A DNA stretch of 64,000 bases from Comamonas odontotermitis (GCF_020080045.1 NZ_CP083451.1:682001-746000), one strand, 5' to 3'; numbered from the stretch's first letter, positions 26,970 through 36,240 are shown. The notes: generated from the letters alone by a model not told the origin. Numbers and translations are program-made.

Positions 26970-27755
26970 TCATGGCAGCTCAGCATAGCGCATGCGTGCC
27001 GCGATCGTGGCGGTGCGGCGGTTCAGATAAGCAGTTTGCGGATTTTTTTCGGCTCCCTTGGGATTGGGCAGCATGATGGCCAGGCGCGCTGCCTCGTGTG
27101 GCGCCAGCTGCGCTGCTGGTTTGCCAAAGTAATGCTGTGCAGCAGCCTCGGCGCCAAAGATGCCATTGCCCCATTCGGCGTGGTTCAAATACAGCTCCAG
27201 AATGCGCTGCTTGGGCAGCAGGTACTCCAGCATGTAGGTAAGGGCCAGTTCCTGCCCTTTGCGCAACAGGCTGCGCTCGGAGGAGAGCAGCAGGTTCTTG
27301 GCCAGTTGCTGGGTGATGGTGGAGCCGCCCATGAGCTTGACCGGCCTCGTGGGCACTGTGCTCGGGTCAAAGGCTTCGCCGCGTTTTTTGGCCTGGGCCT
27401 CCGCACGGGCAACGGCCTGCTCCTGCTGCTGCTCTGCACGTTCCATGGCCCGGGCATTGCGTGCGCGGGCTTTTTCAATCGCATCCCACTGCACACCGTC
27501 GTGGTTCGCAAAATCATCGTCTTCAGAAGCAATGACGGCGCGCTTCAAATGGTCGGAGATGCGGTTGTAGGGCATCCACTGCTGGCTCCACCGCAGATGG
27601 CCTTCGTGCTGTACCTGGCGCCAGGCCTCACTGCGCTCGAACGCGGTGGATGCGGGGTCGATGGATGCCATCAGCGCTATGCGACCTACAAAGAACAGCT
27701 GCAGGCCCAGTGCCACCAGCAGTGCCCAACCCAACCAGCGTGCGATGCTCTTCAT
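26970..27755 (-). CDS. mtgA: MtgA, monofunctional peptidoglycan transglycosylase, with a charged insertion
   Basis: MtgA polymerises lipid II into glycan strands from the inner membrane. The 261-residue GT51 protein has an N-terminal membrane helix (about residues 8-30), the catalytic Glu78 in ASEDDDF, GGSTITQQLAKNL at 143-155 and KGQELALTYMLE with downstream AEWGNGIFGAEAAA. Between residues about 95 and 138 it carries a charged Ala/Glu/Gln/Arg-rich stretch not usual in the family. The frame runs further upstream into aroE, but the ATG at 27755 with the membrane helix right after it is the sensible start. It lies 16 bases after aroE. Confidence 0.96.
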   Translation of the reverse strand: MKSIARWLGWALLVALGLQLFFVGRIALMASIDPASTAFERSEAWRQVQHEGHLRWSQQWMPYNRISDHLKRAVIASEDDDFANHDGVQWDAIEKARARNARAMERAEQQQEQAVARAEAQAKKRGEAFDPSTVPTRPVKLMGGSTITQQLAKNLLLSSERSLLRKGQELALTYMLEYLLPKQRILELYLNHAEWGNGIFGAEAAAQHYFGKPAAQLAPHEAARLAIMLPNPKGAEKNPQTAYLNRRTATIAARMRYAELP

Positions 27756-27771
27756 GACAGTATCAGTACGC

Positions 27772-28617
27772 TCAATGCGGCGCCAGTTCGGCCCGCACCT
27801 GTGCCAGCACAGGCTGCGATGGCGGACGCACGCCCCGCCACAGCCAGAAGGCTTCAGCAGCCTGTTCCACCAGCATGCCCAGGCCGTCGCGCCCGGTTGC
27901 ACCGTGCTGTGCCGCCCATTGCAGGAATGGCTCGGCAGCAGGGCCGTACATCATGTCGTACACCAGCGTGCCGGCACGCAGCACATGGGGTGGCACCGGG
28001 ATGGCCGCGCCCTGCATGCTGCTGGCAGTGGCGTTGATGATGACATCGAAAACACCTGTCAGTGCACTGCTGTCAAGCGCCAATAGATCTGTTTTGTATA
28101 GCTTTGCAACGTAGGTGTGTTGCTCCGTCAGGTCTTGCGCCTTGCTGTGTGTGCGGTTGCACACCACCAGTTGGGCCGGGGCTTGTTCCAGCAGCGGCGC
28201 CAGTGCGCCGGCTGCAGCACCGCCCGCGCCCAGCAGCAGCACGCGCTGGCCGCGCAGGGCCACGCCAGCATTGCGGGTGATGTCGGCGACAAGGCCCAGG
28301 CCATCGGTGTTGTCGGCGTGGATGCGGCCATCTGCGCCCACCACCAAGGTGTTGGCAGCGCCACAGAGCGCCACGCGGTCGCTGCGCGTATCGGCCAGGC
28401 GTGCTGCATCAAGTTTGAACGGGACGGTGACGTTCATGCCCCTGGTGCCACTTTGTACAAGCTGGCGCAGGTGTGTTTCAAATGCATCCAGCGGCACCAG
28501 TTCGCGCTCGTACACCAGGGATTGGCCTGTCAGTTCGGCAAACAGGCTGTGGATGCGGGGTGAGCGGCTGTGGGCGATGGGGTTGCCCATGACGCAGTAG
28601 CGGTCGGCGGTAGACAT
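27772..28617 (-). CDS. aroE: AroE, shikimate dehydrogenase
   Basis: AroE reduces 3-dehydroshikimate to shikimate with NADPH. The 281-residue protein has the substrate site SRSP at 17-20, catalytic Lys68 (VTVPFK) and Asp105 (ADNTDG), the Rossmann loop LLGAGGAAAGAL and CNRTHSKA for NADP phosphate. The stretch KLYKTDLLALDSSAL is encoded by unusually AT-rich DNA (about 28063-28110), perhaps a repeat fragment absorbed into the gene. It is part of a run with mtgA and ruvC. Confidence 0.97.
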   Translation of the reverse strand: MSTADRYCVMGNPIAHSRSPRIHSLFAELTGQSLVYERELVPLDAFETHLRQLVQSGTRGMNVTVPFKLDAARLADTRSDRVALCGAANTLVVGADGRIHADNTDGLGLVADITRNAGVALRGQRVLLLGAGGAAAGALAPLLEQAPAQLVVCNRTHSKAQDLTEQHTYVAKLYKTDLLALDSSALTGVFDVIINATASSMQGAAIPVPPHVLRAGTLVYDMMYGPAAEPFLQWAAQHGATGRDGLGMLVEQAAEAFWLWRGVRPPSQPVLAQVRAELAPH

Positions 28618-28676
28618 GGTGGTGCGCGTGGAAAAACGGGCACCAAAGTGCCCGCTGCATGAAAATCTGCTCCACT

Positions 28677-29549
28677 TTACTGCAAATTGGCCGTTTCCAG
28701 CGTCTGCTCGCGGGTGAAGCGGAATTTGGAGACCACGGCAATTTGGTCGGCCTTGGCGCGCAGCGCCGGGCCGAAGTGGCCAAATGGCCCACTGCTGACT
28801 GCAATGGCTTCGGCACGGCGATCCAATTGCTGGTTGCCCGAGCTCTTGTACACCTCGGTGCCCAGCACGCGGCCGTCATGGTTCACCGTCATGATCATGA
28901 TCAATTCGCCATACAACTTCTTGCCACCGGCTTCGGGGAAGTTGGCCGTGCCGCGGTCTTCCACTTTGCGGCGCAGTTCGTCGTAGTACAGCGCAAACAC
29001 TTCTTCGCGGGTGGCGGGGCTGATGTAGCGCTTTTTGGGACGGGCGTTTTCCTCGTGGATGCGCTTTTCGATCTCGGCCAGCATCTTCAGGAGCTGTTTG
29101 TGCTTTTCTTCCTGCTCCATGTCGGACTGCGAAGCAGTGGCCTTGCGCGTATCGGGCGGGCGGTACTGCGCCAGCTGGTTGCGCAGGTCGGCGAGCAATT
29201 GCATCTGCTGCGTCTGCATGGCGTCGATCTGGCGCTGGCGCTCCTCGAAGTCATCGCCCATGTTGGTGATGGCCGAGTAGGGCATGGGGCTGGTGGCGCG
29301 CTCTGCGGTGTTGGCAGACTCGCCGCCGCCTGCCAGATTGGCCTGGGCCACGGCCTGGGCCTTGTCAGGCTTGGCATCGTCCGACTTGGCATTGACCAGG
29401 ATCACCTCCAGCGGCGTGTCCTCGAACACGCGGTCGAAGGCTTCAGGGTCGACAAAGCGGATGCTGAGCACCACGGCGTGCACCAGAACCGAGATCAGCA
29501 GCGCCAGCTGCAGTGTGGAAAGCGAACGAAGAAATTGCAGAAACTTCAC
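28677..29549 (-). CDS. TonB-like energy transducer protein
   Basis: The 290-residue protein has an N-terminal membrane anchor (STLQLALLISVLVHAVVLSI, about residues 11-30), a Gln/Glu-rich coiled region (about 100-165) and a C-terminal domain with the TonB-like pattern ELIMIMTVNHDGRVLGTEVYKSSGNQQLDRRAEAIA in which conserved Gly and Leu/Asp positions are kept. TonB-type proteins pass proton-motive energy to outer-membrane transporters. No exbB/exbD or receptor is nearby, so the partner is unknown. It lies 8 bases after the RNase gene and 59 bases before aroE. Confidence 0.8.
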   Translation of the reverse strand: MKFLQFLRSLSTLQLALLISVLVHAVVLSIRFVDPEAFDRVFEDTPLEVILVNAKSDDAKPDKAQAVAQANLAGGGESANTAERATSPMPYSAITNMGDDFEERQRQIDAMQTQQMQLLADLRNQLAQYRPPDTRKATASQSDMEQEEKHKQLLKMLAEIEKRIHEENARPKKRYISPATREEVFALYYDELRRKVEDRGTANFPEAGGKKLYGELIMIMTVNHDGRVLGTEVYKSSGNQQLDRRAEAIAVSSGPFGHFGPALRAKADQIAVVSKFRFTREQTLETANLQ

Positions 29550-29557
29550 GGTTCCGG

Positions 29558-31624
29558 TTAATCGGTTTTTGTTGTCGCCGCGTCCTCGCCGTCGCTCATG
29601 TCCACCGCAATCGCGATGGGCCCGGCTACGGCCTCCTCCTCATCTTCTGGCGAGTCCTCGCTGGCCTGTTCGGCCCCGGTATCGTCCAGTCTCTCCAGCA
29701 CGGTTCCAGTCACATCGAGCGTGATCTCGTCGATCTCCCCCAGTTTGACCCGGACCTGGGCGCCACGCGGCAAATTCTGCGCGCCCAGTACCGGAAACAC
29801 CAATGGTAGTGCATCTGCGCGCACCATCATGCTGCCGGCGGCGCCTTCCTTCATGACTGTTGCAGTTAGCTCACTGATCTGGTGCTGTTCCAGGTATTTC
29901 AGGGTCCAGAAGCGCTCCATGCCTGCCTGGTAGCCGTTGTAGGCACTGTAGGCGGCGTCAAACCCGCTGATGATGGAGAACATCTCCGCATCCTTGGGCT
30001 TGAACGGGGCCACCAGCGCTGCCGTTGCGCCGTTGCGCGCGCAGGCAATGATCTGCCACTGGTTGACCAGGTCGGTATAGCGGCGCAGCGGTGAGGTGGC
30101 CCAGACATAGCTTTTGACGCCAATGCCTGCGTGCGGCAGCGCCTTGGTGGACATGCGCACCTTGACGCCGGGCGCCAGGCTCGCCTGGCTGCGGTAGATG
30201 CCGGGCACGCCATAGTCGGCCAGCAACTGGCCCCAGCTGCTGTTGGCCACGATGGCAGCCTCGGCCACGATCAGGTCGAGTGGCGCGCCACGCTTGCGCA
30301 CGCTGATCTCCACTGTCTCGGAGCCAGTGGGCACTGCACCATCGTTGCCGACGAGGCGGAAGTTGTAGTCGGGGCGGTTGAAGTTTTCCGGCTTGCCGCG
30401 CACCACTTCCCGACCCGCCTTCAAGTGGCGCGAGAGGCGGTATAAAAATGTGAGCTCTTCGCGTTTTTCCAGCAAGGGCTGAGGCGTGTTTTCTACCTGC
30501 AAGCTGCTGTCCGTCAGCCACTCTTCTGTCGCAATGTGGTCGAGCTTGTCGTAGCGGAAGTTGACCACCACCGGCACGCGTTCCAGCTTGGTTTCCTTGG
30601 CGATGACTTCGAGCGTCTCTTCGTTGTAGGTGACATACAGCGACACGGCCGGATTGGCGCGCCCTTCGTCCAGCGTGTAGATCTGCACCACCTCGTCGGG
30701 CAGCATGGTGACCTTGTAGCCAGGCATGTAGACCGTGGAATAGCGGTTGCGGCCCAGATGATCGAGCGCCGAGCCGGGCTCGATCGCGAGGCCGGGCGCG
30801 GCAATATGCACGCCCACCGTCACCTGGCCTGTTCCCAGGCCGCGCACCGACAGTGCATCGTCGATTTCGGTGGTCTGCGAATCGTCGATGGAATAGGCCT
30901 GTACGTCGGCCAGCGGCAGATCAGTGGGGGGCTGGGGCGCCGTGACCGCTGGAAAGCCCGTGCCCTTGGGGAAATTGTCGAACAGGAAGCGCTGCCAGTG
31001 GAACTGGTAGGACGAATTGATGGCACCGGCCTTCTGCAGCAGCGCAAGCGGGGCCAATTGCGCCTTGCGGCTGGCTTCCACCACGGCCTTGTACTCGGGC
31101 GCGTTCTTGTCCGGACGGAACAGAATCTTGTAGAGCTGTTGCTGCACTGGCTCGGGGGTGGTGCCGGCTACCAGCTCCTCCGCCCAGGCGTCGATCTGGG
31201 CCTGGATCTGTTTTTTCTTCTCGATGGCGGCCAGCGCCTGCTGCACGATCTCGGCGGGCGCCTTCTTGAAGCGGCCCTTGCCTGCGCGGCGGAAGTAGTG
31301 CGGCGCCTCGAACAGCTTGAAGAGCGCGGCCACCTGCTCGATGGTCGATGCGCTCTCGGAGAAATAGTCGCGCGCCAGATCGGCAAAGCCGAACTCCTCG
31401 TCGGAGGCGAACTCCCAGGCGAGCTGCGGGTCGATGTCCGCCGACAGGGCCTGCGCCTGCGCAGTCAGCTCGGCGGGCGTGGGCTTGTCGAATTTGAGAA
31501 GCACATTCGCTGCTTTGACCTTGACCCGTTTCCCGGAGTCCAATTCAATCTGGGCAGAGCTTTCAGCTTCGGAGAGGATACGGCCGGCCAGAAATTTGCC
31601 AGCGTCGTCAAACAGTGCATACAT
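29558..31624 (-). CDS. RNase II/R-family exoribonuclease
   Basis: This 688-residue enzyme degrades RNA from the 3' end. The RNB catalytic core is marked by YSIDDSQTTEIDDALSV, where the clustered aspartates bind magnesium, and by APGLAIEPGSALD. The C-terminus has an S1-like beta region (RGAQVRVKLGEIDEITLDV) followed by an acidic tail. The N-terminal cold-shock domains are less clear, so RNase II versus RNase R is left open. The start is taken at the ATG giving MYALFDDAGKFLAGR (31624); an ATG six codons upstream is possible. It is the first gene of the minus-strand run down to ruvC. Confidence 0.92.
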   Translation of the reverse strand: MYALFDDAGKFLAGRILSEAESSAQIELDSGKRVKVKAANVLLKFDKPTPAELTAQAQALSADIDPQLAWEFASDEEFGFADLARDYFSESASTIEQVAALFKLFEAPHYFRRAGKGRFKKAPAEIVQQALAAIEKKKQIQAQIDAWAEELVAGTTPEPVQQQLYKILFRPDKNAPEYKAVVEASRKAQLAPLALLQKAGAINSSYQFHWQRFLFDNFPKGTGFPAVTAPQPPTDLPLADVQAYSIDDSQTTEIDDALSVRGLGTGQVTVGVHIAAPGLAIEPGSALDHLGRNRYSTVYMPGYKVTMLPDEVVQIYTLDEGRANPAVSLYVTYNEETLEVIAKETKLERVPVVVNFRYDKLDHIATEEWLTDSSLQVENTPQPLLEKREELTFLYRLSRHLKAGREVVRGKPENFNRPDYNFRLVGNDGAVPTGSETVEISVRKRGAPLDLIVAEAAIVANSSWGQLLADYGVPGIYRSQASLAPGVKVRMSTKALPHAGIGVKSYVWATSPLRRYTDLVNQWQIIACARNGATAALVAPFKPKDAEMFSIISGFDAAYSAYNGYQAGMERFWTLKYLEQHQISELTATVMKEGAAGSMMVRADALPLVFPVLGAQNLPRGAQVRVKLGEIDEITLDVTGTVLERLDDTGAEQASEDSPEDEEEAVAGPIAIAVDMSDGEDAATTKTD

Positions 31625-31682
31625 AGGCGCGCATTTTCCCATGGCATGCGGCCACGGGGCGACACTGCAGGGTTTTTTGAAT

Positions 31683-31750
31683 TTTTTGTATCAAATTGGT
31701 AGCTGGCGCTTTATGGGTAAGCGCGAGCAGCTATGAAATTTGTAGTTTTT
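31683..31750. repeat. Interspersed palindromic repeat (GATAGCT/GCGCTT type), copy 2
   Basis: TAGCTG (31700-31705), GCGCTT (31706-31711), AAGCGC (31719-31724) and CAGCTA (31728-31733) form an imperfect palindrome, flanked by T-rich ends. It matches copy 1 at 4063-4117. A GATAGCTATC piece also lies at about 31823-31832. The stretch 31643-31831 otherwise contains no gene. Confidence 0.6.
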
Positions 31751-31831
31751 AGGTGGGGAGGTATCGATTTTGTCCCCTAGTAGCAGAAGCACGGTGCTAT
31801 GCCGCTTCTTAAAAACCAAAGGCGATAGCTA

Positions 31832-32287
31832 TCAGACTCTCGCTGAAATCAGCGGTTTTGTCTCAGGGTAGGCCCGAATGAAACGCAGCTCTGCCTCTTT
31901 GGAAAGTCCTATAAAAATGGTTGCACTGCTATCCCAGGCTGCTATCTCGAAAAGAGCATTTTCTAGCTGTGGGCCATGCTCTTCACCATCCCAGTATGAG
32001 GGATTCCCATCTACATATGGCGGGACACTAATCTCGAATCGGCACCCTTTGGGAAATGCGCTGAATACAGCCCAAATAAATTGCACCTCTTGTGACCTGA
32101 TGATTTGTTCTAGACACTCCCCTTGGATCCATTGATCCTCATTGGAAAGGCCAGGAACACGAATGTTGGTCTCAATGTCACTGATAAACCAGTCATAGTC
32201 ACTCGCTTGCAAACCCAGTGCATCGAATACTCGACACATCTCGGTGTAAAAGGGGACTGATTCTGAGCGTTCAAGAATGAGGTTCAT
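31832..32287 (-). CDS. Hypothetical protein, AT-richer orphan gene
   Basis: The 151-residue product (starting MNLILERSESVPFYTEM) is acidic, with many Trp and Glu, and has no signal peptide or membrane helix. I do not recognise a family with certainty. The composition (roughly half AT, against a clearly GC-richer background) and its position directly after an interspersed repeat suggest recent acquisition. Small acidic soluble proteins of this kind are sometimes immunity proteins, but nothing here proves that. It ends the block between the RNase and esterase genes and starts 3 bases after the esterase stop. Confidence 0.7.
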   Translation of the reverse strand: MNLILERSESVPFYTEMCRVFDALGLQASDYDWFISDIETNIRVPGLSNEDQWIQGECLEQIIRSQEVQFIWAVFSAFPKGCRFEISVPPYVDGNPSYWDGEEHGPQLENALFEIAAWDSSATIFIGLSKEAELRFIRAYPETKPLISARV

Positions 32288-32290
32288 GGC

Positions 32291-32878
32291 CTACCACCCC
32301 AAAAACCGGTCAATCTTGGGCAGATAGTCGTCAAAGTTGCTGAGCGCATGGTCGCCGCCTTCCTCCAGCAGTACCTCTGCGGCCGGGTAGCGCGCCACCA
32401 TGTCGCGCCAATCCAGCACTTCGTCGCCCTTGGCGGCAATCAGAAGTTGCGGGGCGGTGGGCGGCTTGTCCGTCACATCCAGGGCCTTGAGTTCATCCAG
32501 GTATTCGGGGCGGAAGAAGAAGCTTTCCTGCGGGTTGTGCCATGCGGTCTGCTCGCCCAGGTGCTTTTCCAGGGTGATCCAGGGCGTGGTCGACGGGTTG
32601 ATCATCACGCTCTTGCAACCCAGTTGCCGGGCGATCCAGCTGGCGTAGAAGCCGCCCAGCGACGAGCCGATGACCGCCAGGCTCTGTGCGGGCAGGCCTG
32701 CCCAGTTGCGCGTGGCCTGCAGCATGGCATCTGCCGCCTCCCTGGGTGATGGTGGCAGTTGTGGCGATGCCCAGACGATGTGTTGGCGCAGGCCTTCCAC
32801 ATGGCGCTGCATGCGTTGGGATTTTGCCGATTGGGGTGACGAGCGAAAGCCGTGCAGGTAGAGCAAATGGGTGGTCAT
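32291..32878 (-). CDS. YqiA-like alpha/beta-hydrolase (esterase)
   Basis: The 195-residue protein begins MTTHLLYLHGFRSSP, followed by the nucleophile elbow GSSLGGFYA, with the serine near residue 74. The late LLIAAKGDEVLDWRDM holds the acid and GGDHALSNFDDYLPKI holds the catalytic His. This layout is that of the YqiA/UPF0227 esterases, whose substrate is not known. ATG 32878 is preferred over the upstream ATG at 32920 because it begins at the conserved YLHGF segment. It is transcribed away from rodA. Confidence 0.9.
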   Translation of the reverse strand: MTTHLLYLHGFRSSPQSAKSQRMQRHVEGLRQHIVWASPQLPPSPREAADAMLQATRNWAGLPAQSLAVIGSSLGGFYASWIARQLGCKSVMINPSTTPWITLEKHLGEQTAWHNPQESFFFRPEYLDELKALDVTDKPPTAPQLLIAAKGDEVLDWRDMVARYPAAEVLLEEGGDHALSNFDDYLPKIDRFLGW

Positions 32879-32948
32879 GCAGAAAATGATAGTGGACTGA
32901 TCAATGGCCTGCAGCGGCATATGTCAGACAACGCCGATAATGGCGGCC

Positions 32949-34121
32949 ATGTCCGAAGTTCTAGACAAACCGAATGTGCTGCAGCGCCTGCTGCCAATGG
33001 TGCGCGGCTACGATTGGCCGCTGATCTTCATCATTGGAGCGCTGGCTGCCATTGGGTTGACGGCCATGTACTCCGCAGGGTTCGACCACGGCACGCGCTT
33101 TATCGACCACGGCCGCAACATGCTGCTGGCACTGGGCATTCTGCTGGTGGTGTCGCAGATCCCGCCGCACCGGCTGGCCAGCTTTGCGCTGCCCCTGTAT
33201 GGGCTGGGGGTGGCGCTGCTGGTGGCGGTGGCGCTGTTTGGCATTACCAAAAAAGGGGCGCAGCGCTGGGTCAACATCGGCATCGTCATCCAGCCAAGCG
33301 AGCTGCTCAAGATTGCCATGCCGTTGATGCTGGCCTGGTGGTTCCAGCGCCGTGAAGGCGCATTGCGGGCGACCGACTTTCTGATGGCGTTTGCTATCTT
33401 GGCGGTTCCCGTGGGGCTGATCATGAAGCAGCCTGACCTGGGCACCTCGCTCCTGGTGATGGCATCGGGCCTGGCTGTGATCTATTTCGCAGGCCTGTCG
33501 TGGAAACTGATTCTGCCGCCGGTGCTGATTGGGGCGGTAGGTTTAATCTTGATCGCCATATACGGCCACCACCTGTGCGAGGACGGCATGGATCTGGTGG
33601 TGCTGCACGAGTACCAGCGCCAGCGTATTTGTACCTTGCTGGACCCGACGCGCGACCCGTTGGGCAAGGGCTTTCACATCATCCAGGGCATGATCGCGAT
33701 TGGCTCGGGCGGCTTCATGGGCAAGGGGTTCATGGCAGGCACGCAGACCCACCTGGAATTCATTCCCGAGCGCACCACCGACTTCATCTTCGCCGCATTC
33801 TCCGAGGAGTTTGGCCTCGCGGGCAACCTGCTTTTGATCTTCTTCTTTCTGATGCTGGTGTGGCGCGGGCTGGTGATCGCCATGCGAGCGCCCACCTTGT
33901 TTGGCCGCCTGATGGCGGGTGCGGTGGCGATGATCTTTTTCACCTACGCCTTTGTCAACATGGGCATGGTCAGCGGCATTCTGCCGGTGGTGGGGGTGCC
34001 GCTGCCGTTTGTCAGCTATGGCGGAACGGCCATGGTGACGCTGGGGCTGGCGCTGGGCATTCTGATGTCGGTGGCGCGCTCACAACGTCAACTAGTGCAA
34101 GATCAGCCGCCAAGACTTTGA
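32949..34121 (+). CDS. rodA: RodA, SEDS-family elongation glycosyltransferase
   Basis: RodA polymerises glycan strands during side-wall growth and pairs with PBP2. The 390-residue protein has about ten membrane helices and the SEDS motifs GAQRWVNIG followed by IQPSELLKIAMP, the loop EFIPERTTDFIFAAFSEEFG with the key Asp, and LPVVGVPLPFVSYGG. ATG 32949 (MSEVLDKPNVLQRL) is used; ATG 32940 is three codons upstream. Its usual partners mreBCD and mrdA are not in the window. YqiA-like is divergent from it. Confidence 0.96.
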   Translation: MSEVLDKPNVLQRLLPMVRGYDWPLIFIIGALAAIGLTAMYSAGFDHGTRFIDHGRNMLLALGILLVVSQIPPHRLASFALPLYGLGVALLVAVALFGITKKGAQRWVNIGIVIQPSELLKIAMPLMLAWWFQRREGALRATDFLMAFAILAVPVGLIMKQPDLGTSLLVMASGLAVIYFAGLSWKLILPPVLIGAVGLILIAIYGHHLCEDGMDLVVLHEYQRQRICTLLDPTRDPLGKGFHIIQGMIAIGSGGFMGKGFMAGTQTHLEFIPERTTDFIFAAFSEEFGLAGNLLLIFFFLMLVWRGLVIAMRAPTLFGRLMAGAVAMIFFTYAFVNMGMVSGILPVVGVPLPFVSYGGTAMVTLGLALGILMSVARSQRQLVQDQPPRL

Positions 34122-34175
34122 TTCCTGTGCCTTTTCTTGGTACAACGGCAGTGTTCCACTTCAAAAGGAGTTTGC

Positions 34176-34511
34176 ATGGCTGCCAAGTTTGAACTGAAGA
34201 AGTCCAAGAACGGGAAGTTCTTTTTCAACCTGCTCGCCACCAATGGGCAGATCATCCTGACGAGCGAGATGTATGAAGCCAAGGCCAGCGCGGTCAATGG
34301 CATCGAGTCGGTGAAGAAGAACGCCGCAGACGATGGCCGCTATGAGCGCCTGACGGGCAAGGATGGTGCGCCGTACTTCACGCTCAAGGCAGGCAATGGC
34401 CAGGTCATCGGGCAAAGCCAGATGTATTCCGGCGAGAAGGCGCGTGATGGCGGTATCGACTCGGTCAAGGCCAACGGGCCGACAGCCACGATTGACGACC
34501 AGGCCATCTGA
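34176..34511 (+). CDS. YegP-like protein (two DUF1508 repeats)
   Basis: The 111-residue protein consists of two similar halves: FELKKSKNGKFFFNLLATNG near the start and YFTLKAGNGQVIGQSQMYS in the second half, each followed by a short helix with GIESVKKN or GIDSVKAN. This double repeat is the DUF1508/YegP (UPF0339) family, small beta-rich proteins of unknown role. ATG 34176 has AAAGGAG at 34164-34170. It lies 54 bases after rodA and ends before a strong terminator. Confidence 0.92.
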   Translation: MAAKFELKKSKNGKFFFNLLATNGQIILTSEMYEAKASAVNGIESVKKNAADDGRYERLTGKDGAPYFTLKAGNGQVIGQSQMYSGEKARDGGIDSVKANGPTATIDDQAI

Positions 34512-34605
34512 AAGAAAATAGGCTCAGGGCGTGCTTCCTGATTCAATCTGAACTTTGTTTTTGATAGCAATCAGGGCCGACCTCAGGCCGTGGCTGACAA
34601 GCTGC

Positions 34606-34639
34606 ACCGCAGTGTTTTGACGAGCACTGCGGTTTTTTA
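34606..34639 (+). terminator. Intrinsic terminator after the YegP-like gene
   Basis: ACCGCAGTG (34606-34614) pairs perfectly with CACTGCGGT (34625-34633), followed by TTTTTT. A fragment TTTTTGATAGCAAT of the interspersed repeat type lies just upstream at about 34557-34570. Confidence 0.88.
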
Positions 34640-34720
34640 TTGCTTGTATCCGTGTGAACTGGCCGCATCTGCATGACACCAGACTGCGGCGGCCATTGCG
34701 CTGCCTCTAAAATCAATCCC

Positions 34721-36211
34721 ATGAATGCACCTTTTGATCTTGCCATGGCCAAGCCGCTGACGGCTTCCACCGAACAACGTTTGGACATCGCGCGAAGCCT
34801 GCTGCTTGCCCCGTTCGGCTTGGATGACAGCCACCTCGCGCGTGCGCTGGCCGATATCCGTGCCCACAAGGTTGACGATGCGGACTTGTATTTCCAGTAC
34901 ACCCGTGCCGAAGGCTGGAGCCTGGAAGAGGGCATCGTCAAAACTGGATCGTTTGCCATCGACCAGGGTGTGGGCGTGCGTGCCGTGGCGGGCGAGAAAA
35001 CCGCATTTGCCTATTCGGACGACATCTCGCTCGATTCGCTGCTCGATGCAGCCCATACCGTGCGCGCAATCGGCGCCCACAACCAGTCCCGCCAGGTGCG
35101 TGTGCCCGCCAGGAAGATCGCGCCCAGCCGTTCGCTCTACCCCGATCTGGACCCGATCGCCACCCTGGACAGCACCGCCAAGGTGAAACTGCTGGAAAAG
35201 GTGGAAGCCCTGGCACGTGCCAAGGACCCGCGCGTCAAACAGGTGATGGCCGGTTTGGCAGCCGAGCACGATGTGGTGCTGATTGCCCGGGCCGACGGCA
35301 CGCTGGCCGCCGACGTGCGCCCGCTGGTGCGCCTGTCCGTCACCGTGATTGCCGAGAGCAAGAACCGCCGCGAAGTCGGGTCAGCTGGCGGCGGTGGCCG
35401 CTTCGGCCTGGCCTATTTTGACGACATGCTGATCCAGCAATATGTGGATGAAGCAGTGAAAGCTGCGTTGGTCAACCTCGATTCACGCCCCGCGCCTGCT
35501 GGCGAGATGACCGTAGTGCTGGGCCCGGGCTGGCCTGGTGTGCTGCTGCATGAGGCGGTCGGCCATGGTTTGGAAGGTGACTTCAACCGCAAGGGCTCCA
35601 GTGCCTTCAGCGGCATGATCGGCCAGCGCGTGGCGGCCAAGGGCGTGACGGTGCTGGACGATGGCACCATTGCCGACCGCCGCGGATCACTGAATGTGGA
35701 TGACGAGGGCCAGCCCACCCAGCGCAATGTGCTGATCGAGGATGGCATCTTGAAGGGCTACATCCAGGATGCGATGAATGCCCGCTTGATGAAGGTCAAG
35801 CCCACGGGCAATGGCCGCCGTGAGAGCTATGCGCACATTCCCATGCCGCGCATGACCAACACCTACATGCTGAGCGGCGACAAGGACCCGCAGGAAATCA
35901 TTGCGTCCATCAAGAAGGGTTTGTATGCCACCAATTTCGGAGGCGGGCAGGTGGACATCACCAGCGGCAAGTTCGTCTTCTCGGCCAGTGAAGCCTACTG
36001 GGTGGAAAACGGCAAGATCCAGTACCCCGTGAAGGGCGCCACCATTGTGGGCAGTGGGCCTGAATGTCTCAAGCACGTGACCATGATCGGCAACGACATG
36101 CGCCTGGACAGCGGTGTGGGCACCTGCGGCAAGGAAGGCCAGAGCGTGCCGGTCGGGGTGGGCCAGCCCACCATGCGCATTGACGGCCTGACCGTCGGAG
36201 GCACCGCCTGA
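34721..36211 (+). CDS. tldD: TldD, zinc metalloprotease subunit
   Basis: TldD forms a protease with TldE/PmbA that trims unfolded peptides and matures some microcins or antitoxins. The 496-residue protein has the family HExxxH zinc motif, HEAVGH at residues 277-282, followed by GLEGDFNRKGSSAFSG, and the C-terminal VGSGPECLKHVTMIGND. The start ATG 34721 gives MNAPFDLAMAKPL; the frame upstream to 34673 lacks a better site. No pmbA partner is in the window. A strong terminator follows. Confidence 0.96.
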   Translation: MNAPFDLAMAKPLTASTEQRLDIARSLLLAPFGLDDSHLARALADIRAHKVDDADLYFQYTRAEGWSLEEGIVKTGSFAIDQGVGVRAVAGEKTAFAYSDDISLDSLLDAAHTVRAIGAHNQSRQVRVPARKIAPSRSLYPDLDPIATLDSTAKVKLLEKVEALARAKDPRVKQVMAGLAAEHDVVLIARADGTLAADVRPLVRLSVTVIAESKNRREVGSAGGGGRFGLAYFDDMLIQQYVDEAVKAALVNLDSRPAPAGEMTVVLGPGWPGVLLHEAVGHGLEGDFNRKGSSAFSGMIGQRVAAKGVTVLDDGTIADRRGSLNVDDEGQPTQRNVLIEDGILKGYIQDAMNARLMKVKPTGNGRRESYAHIPMPRMTNTYMLSGDKDPQEIIASIKKGLYATNFGGGQVDITSGKFVFSASEAYWVENGKIQYPVKGATIVGSGPECLKHVTMIGNDMRLDSGVGTCGKEGQSVPVGVGQPTMRIDGLTVGGTA

Positions 36212-36240
36212 TTCTCCCCCGCTGACAGACACTTTCCTTC

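Noticed and set aside
26282..28037. Long plus-strand ORFs opposite ruvC, mtgA and aroE
   Set aside because: The minus-strand genes have complete catalytic motifs; these are shadow frames.
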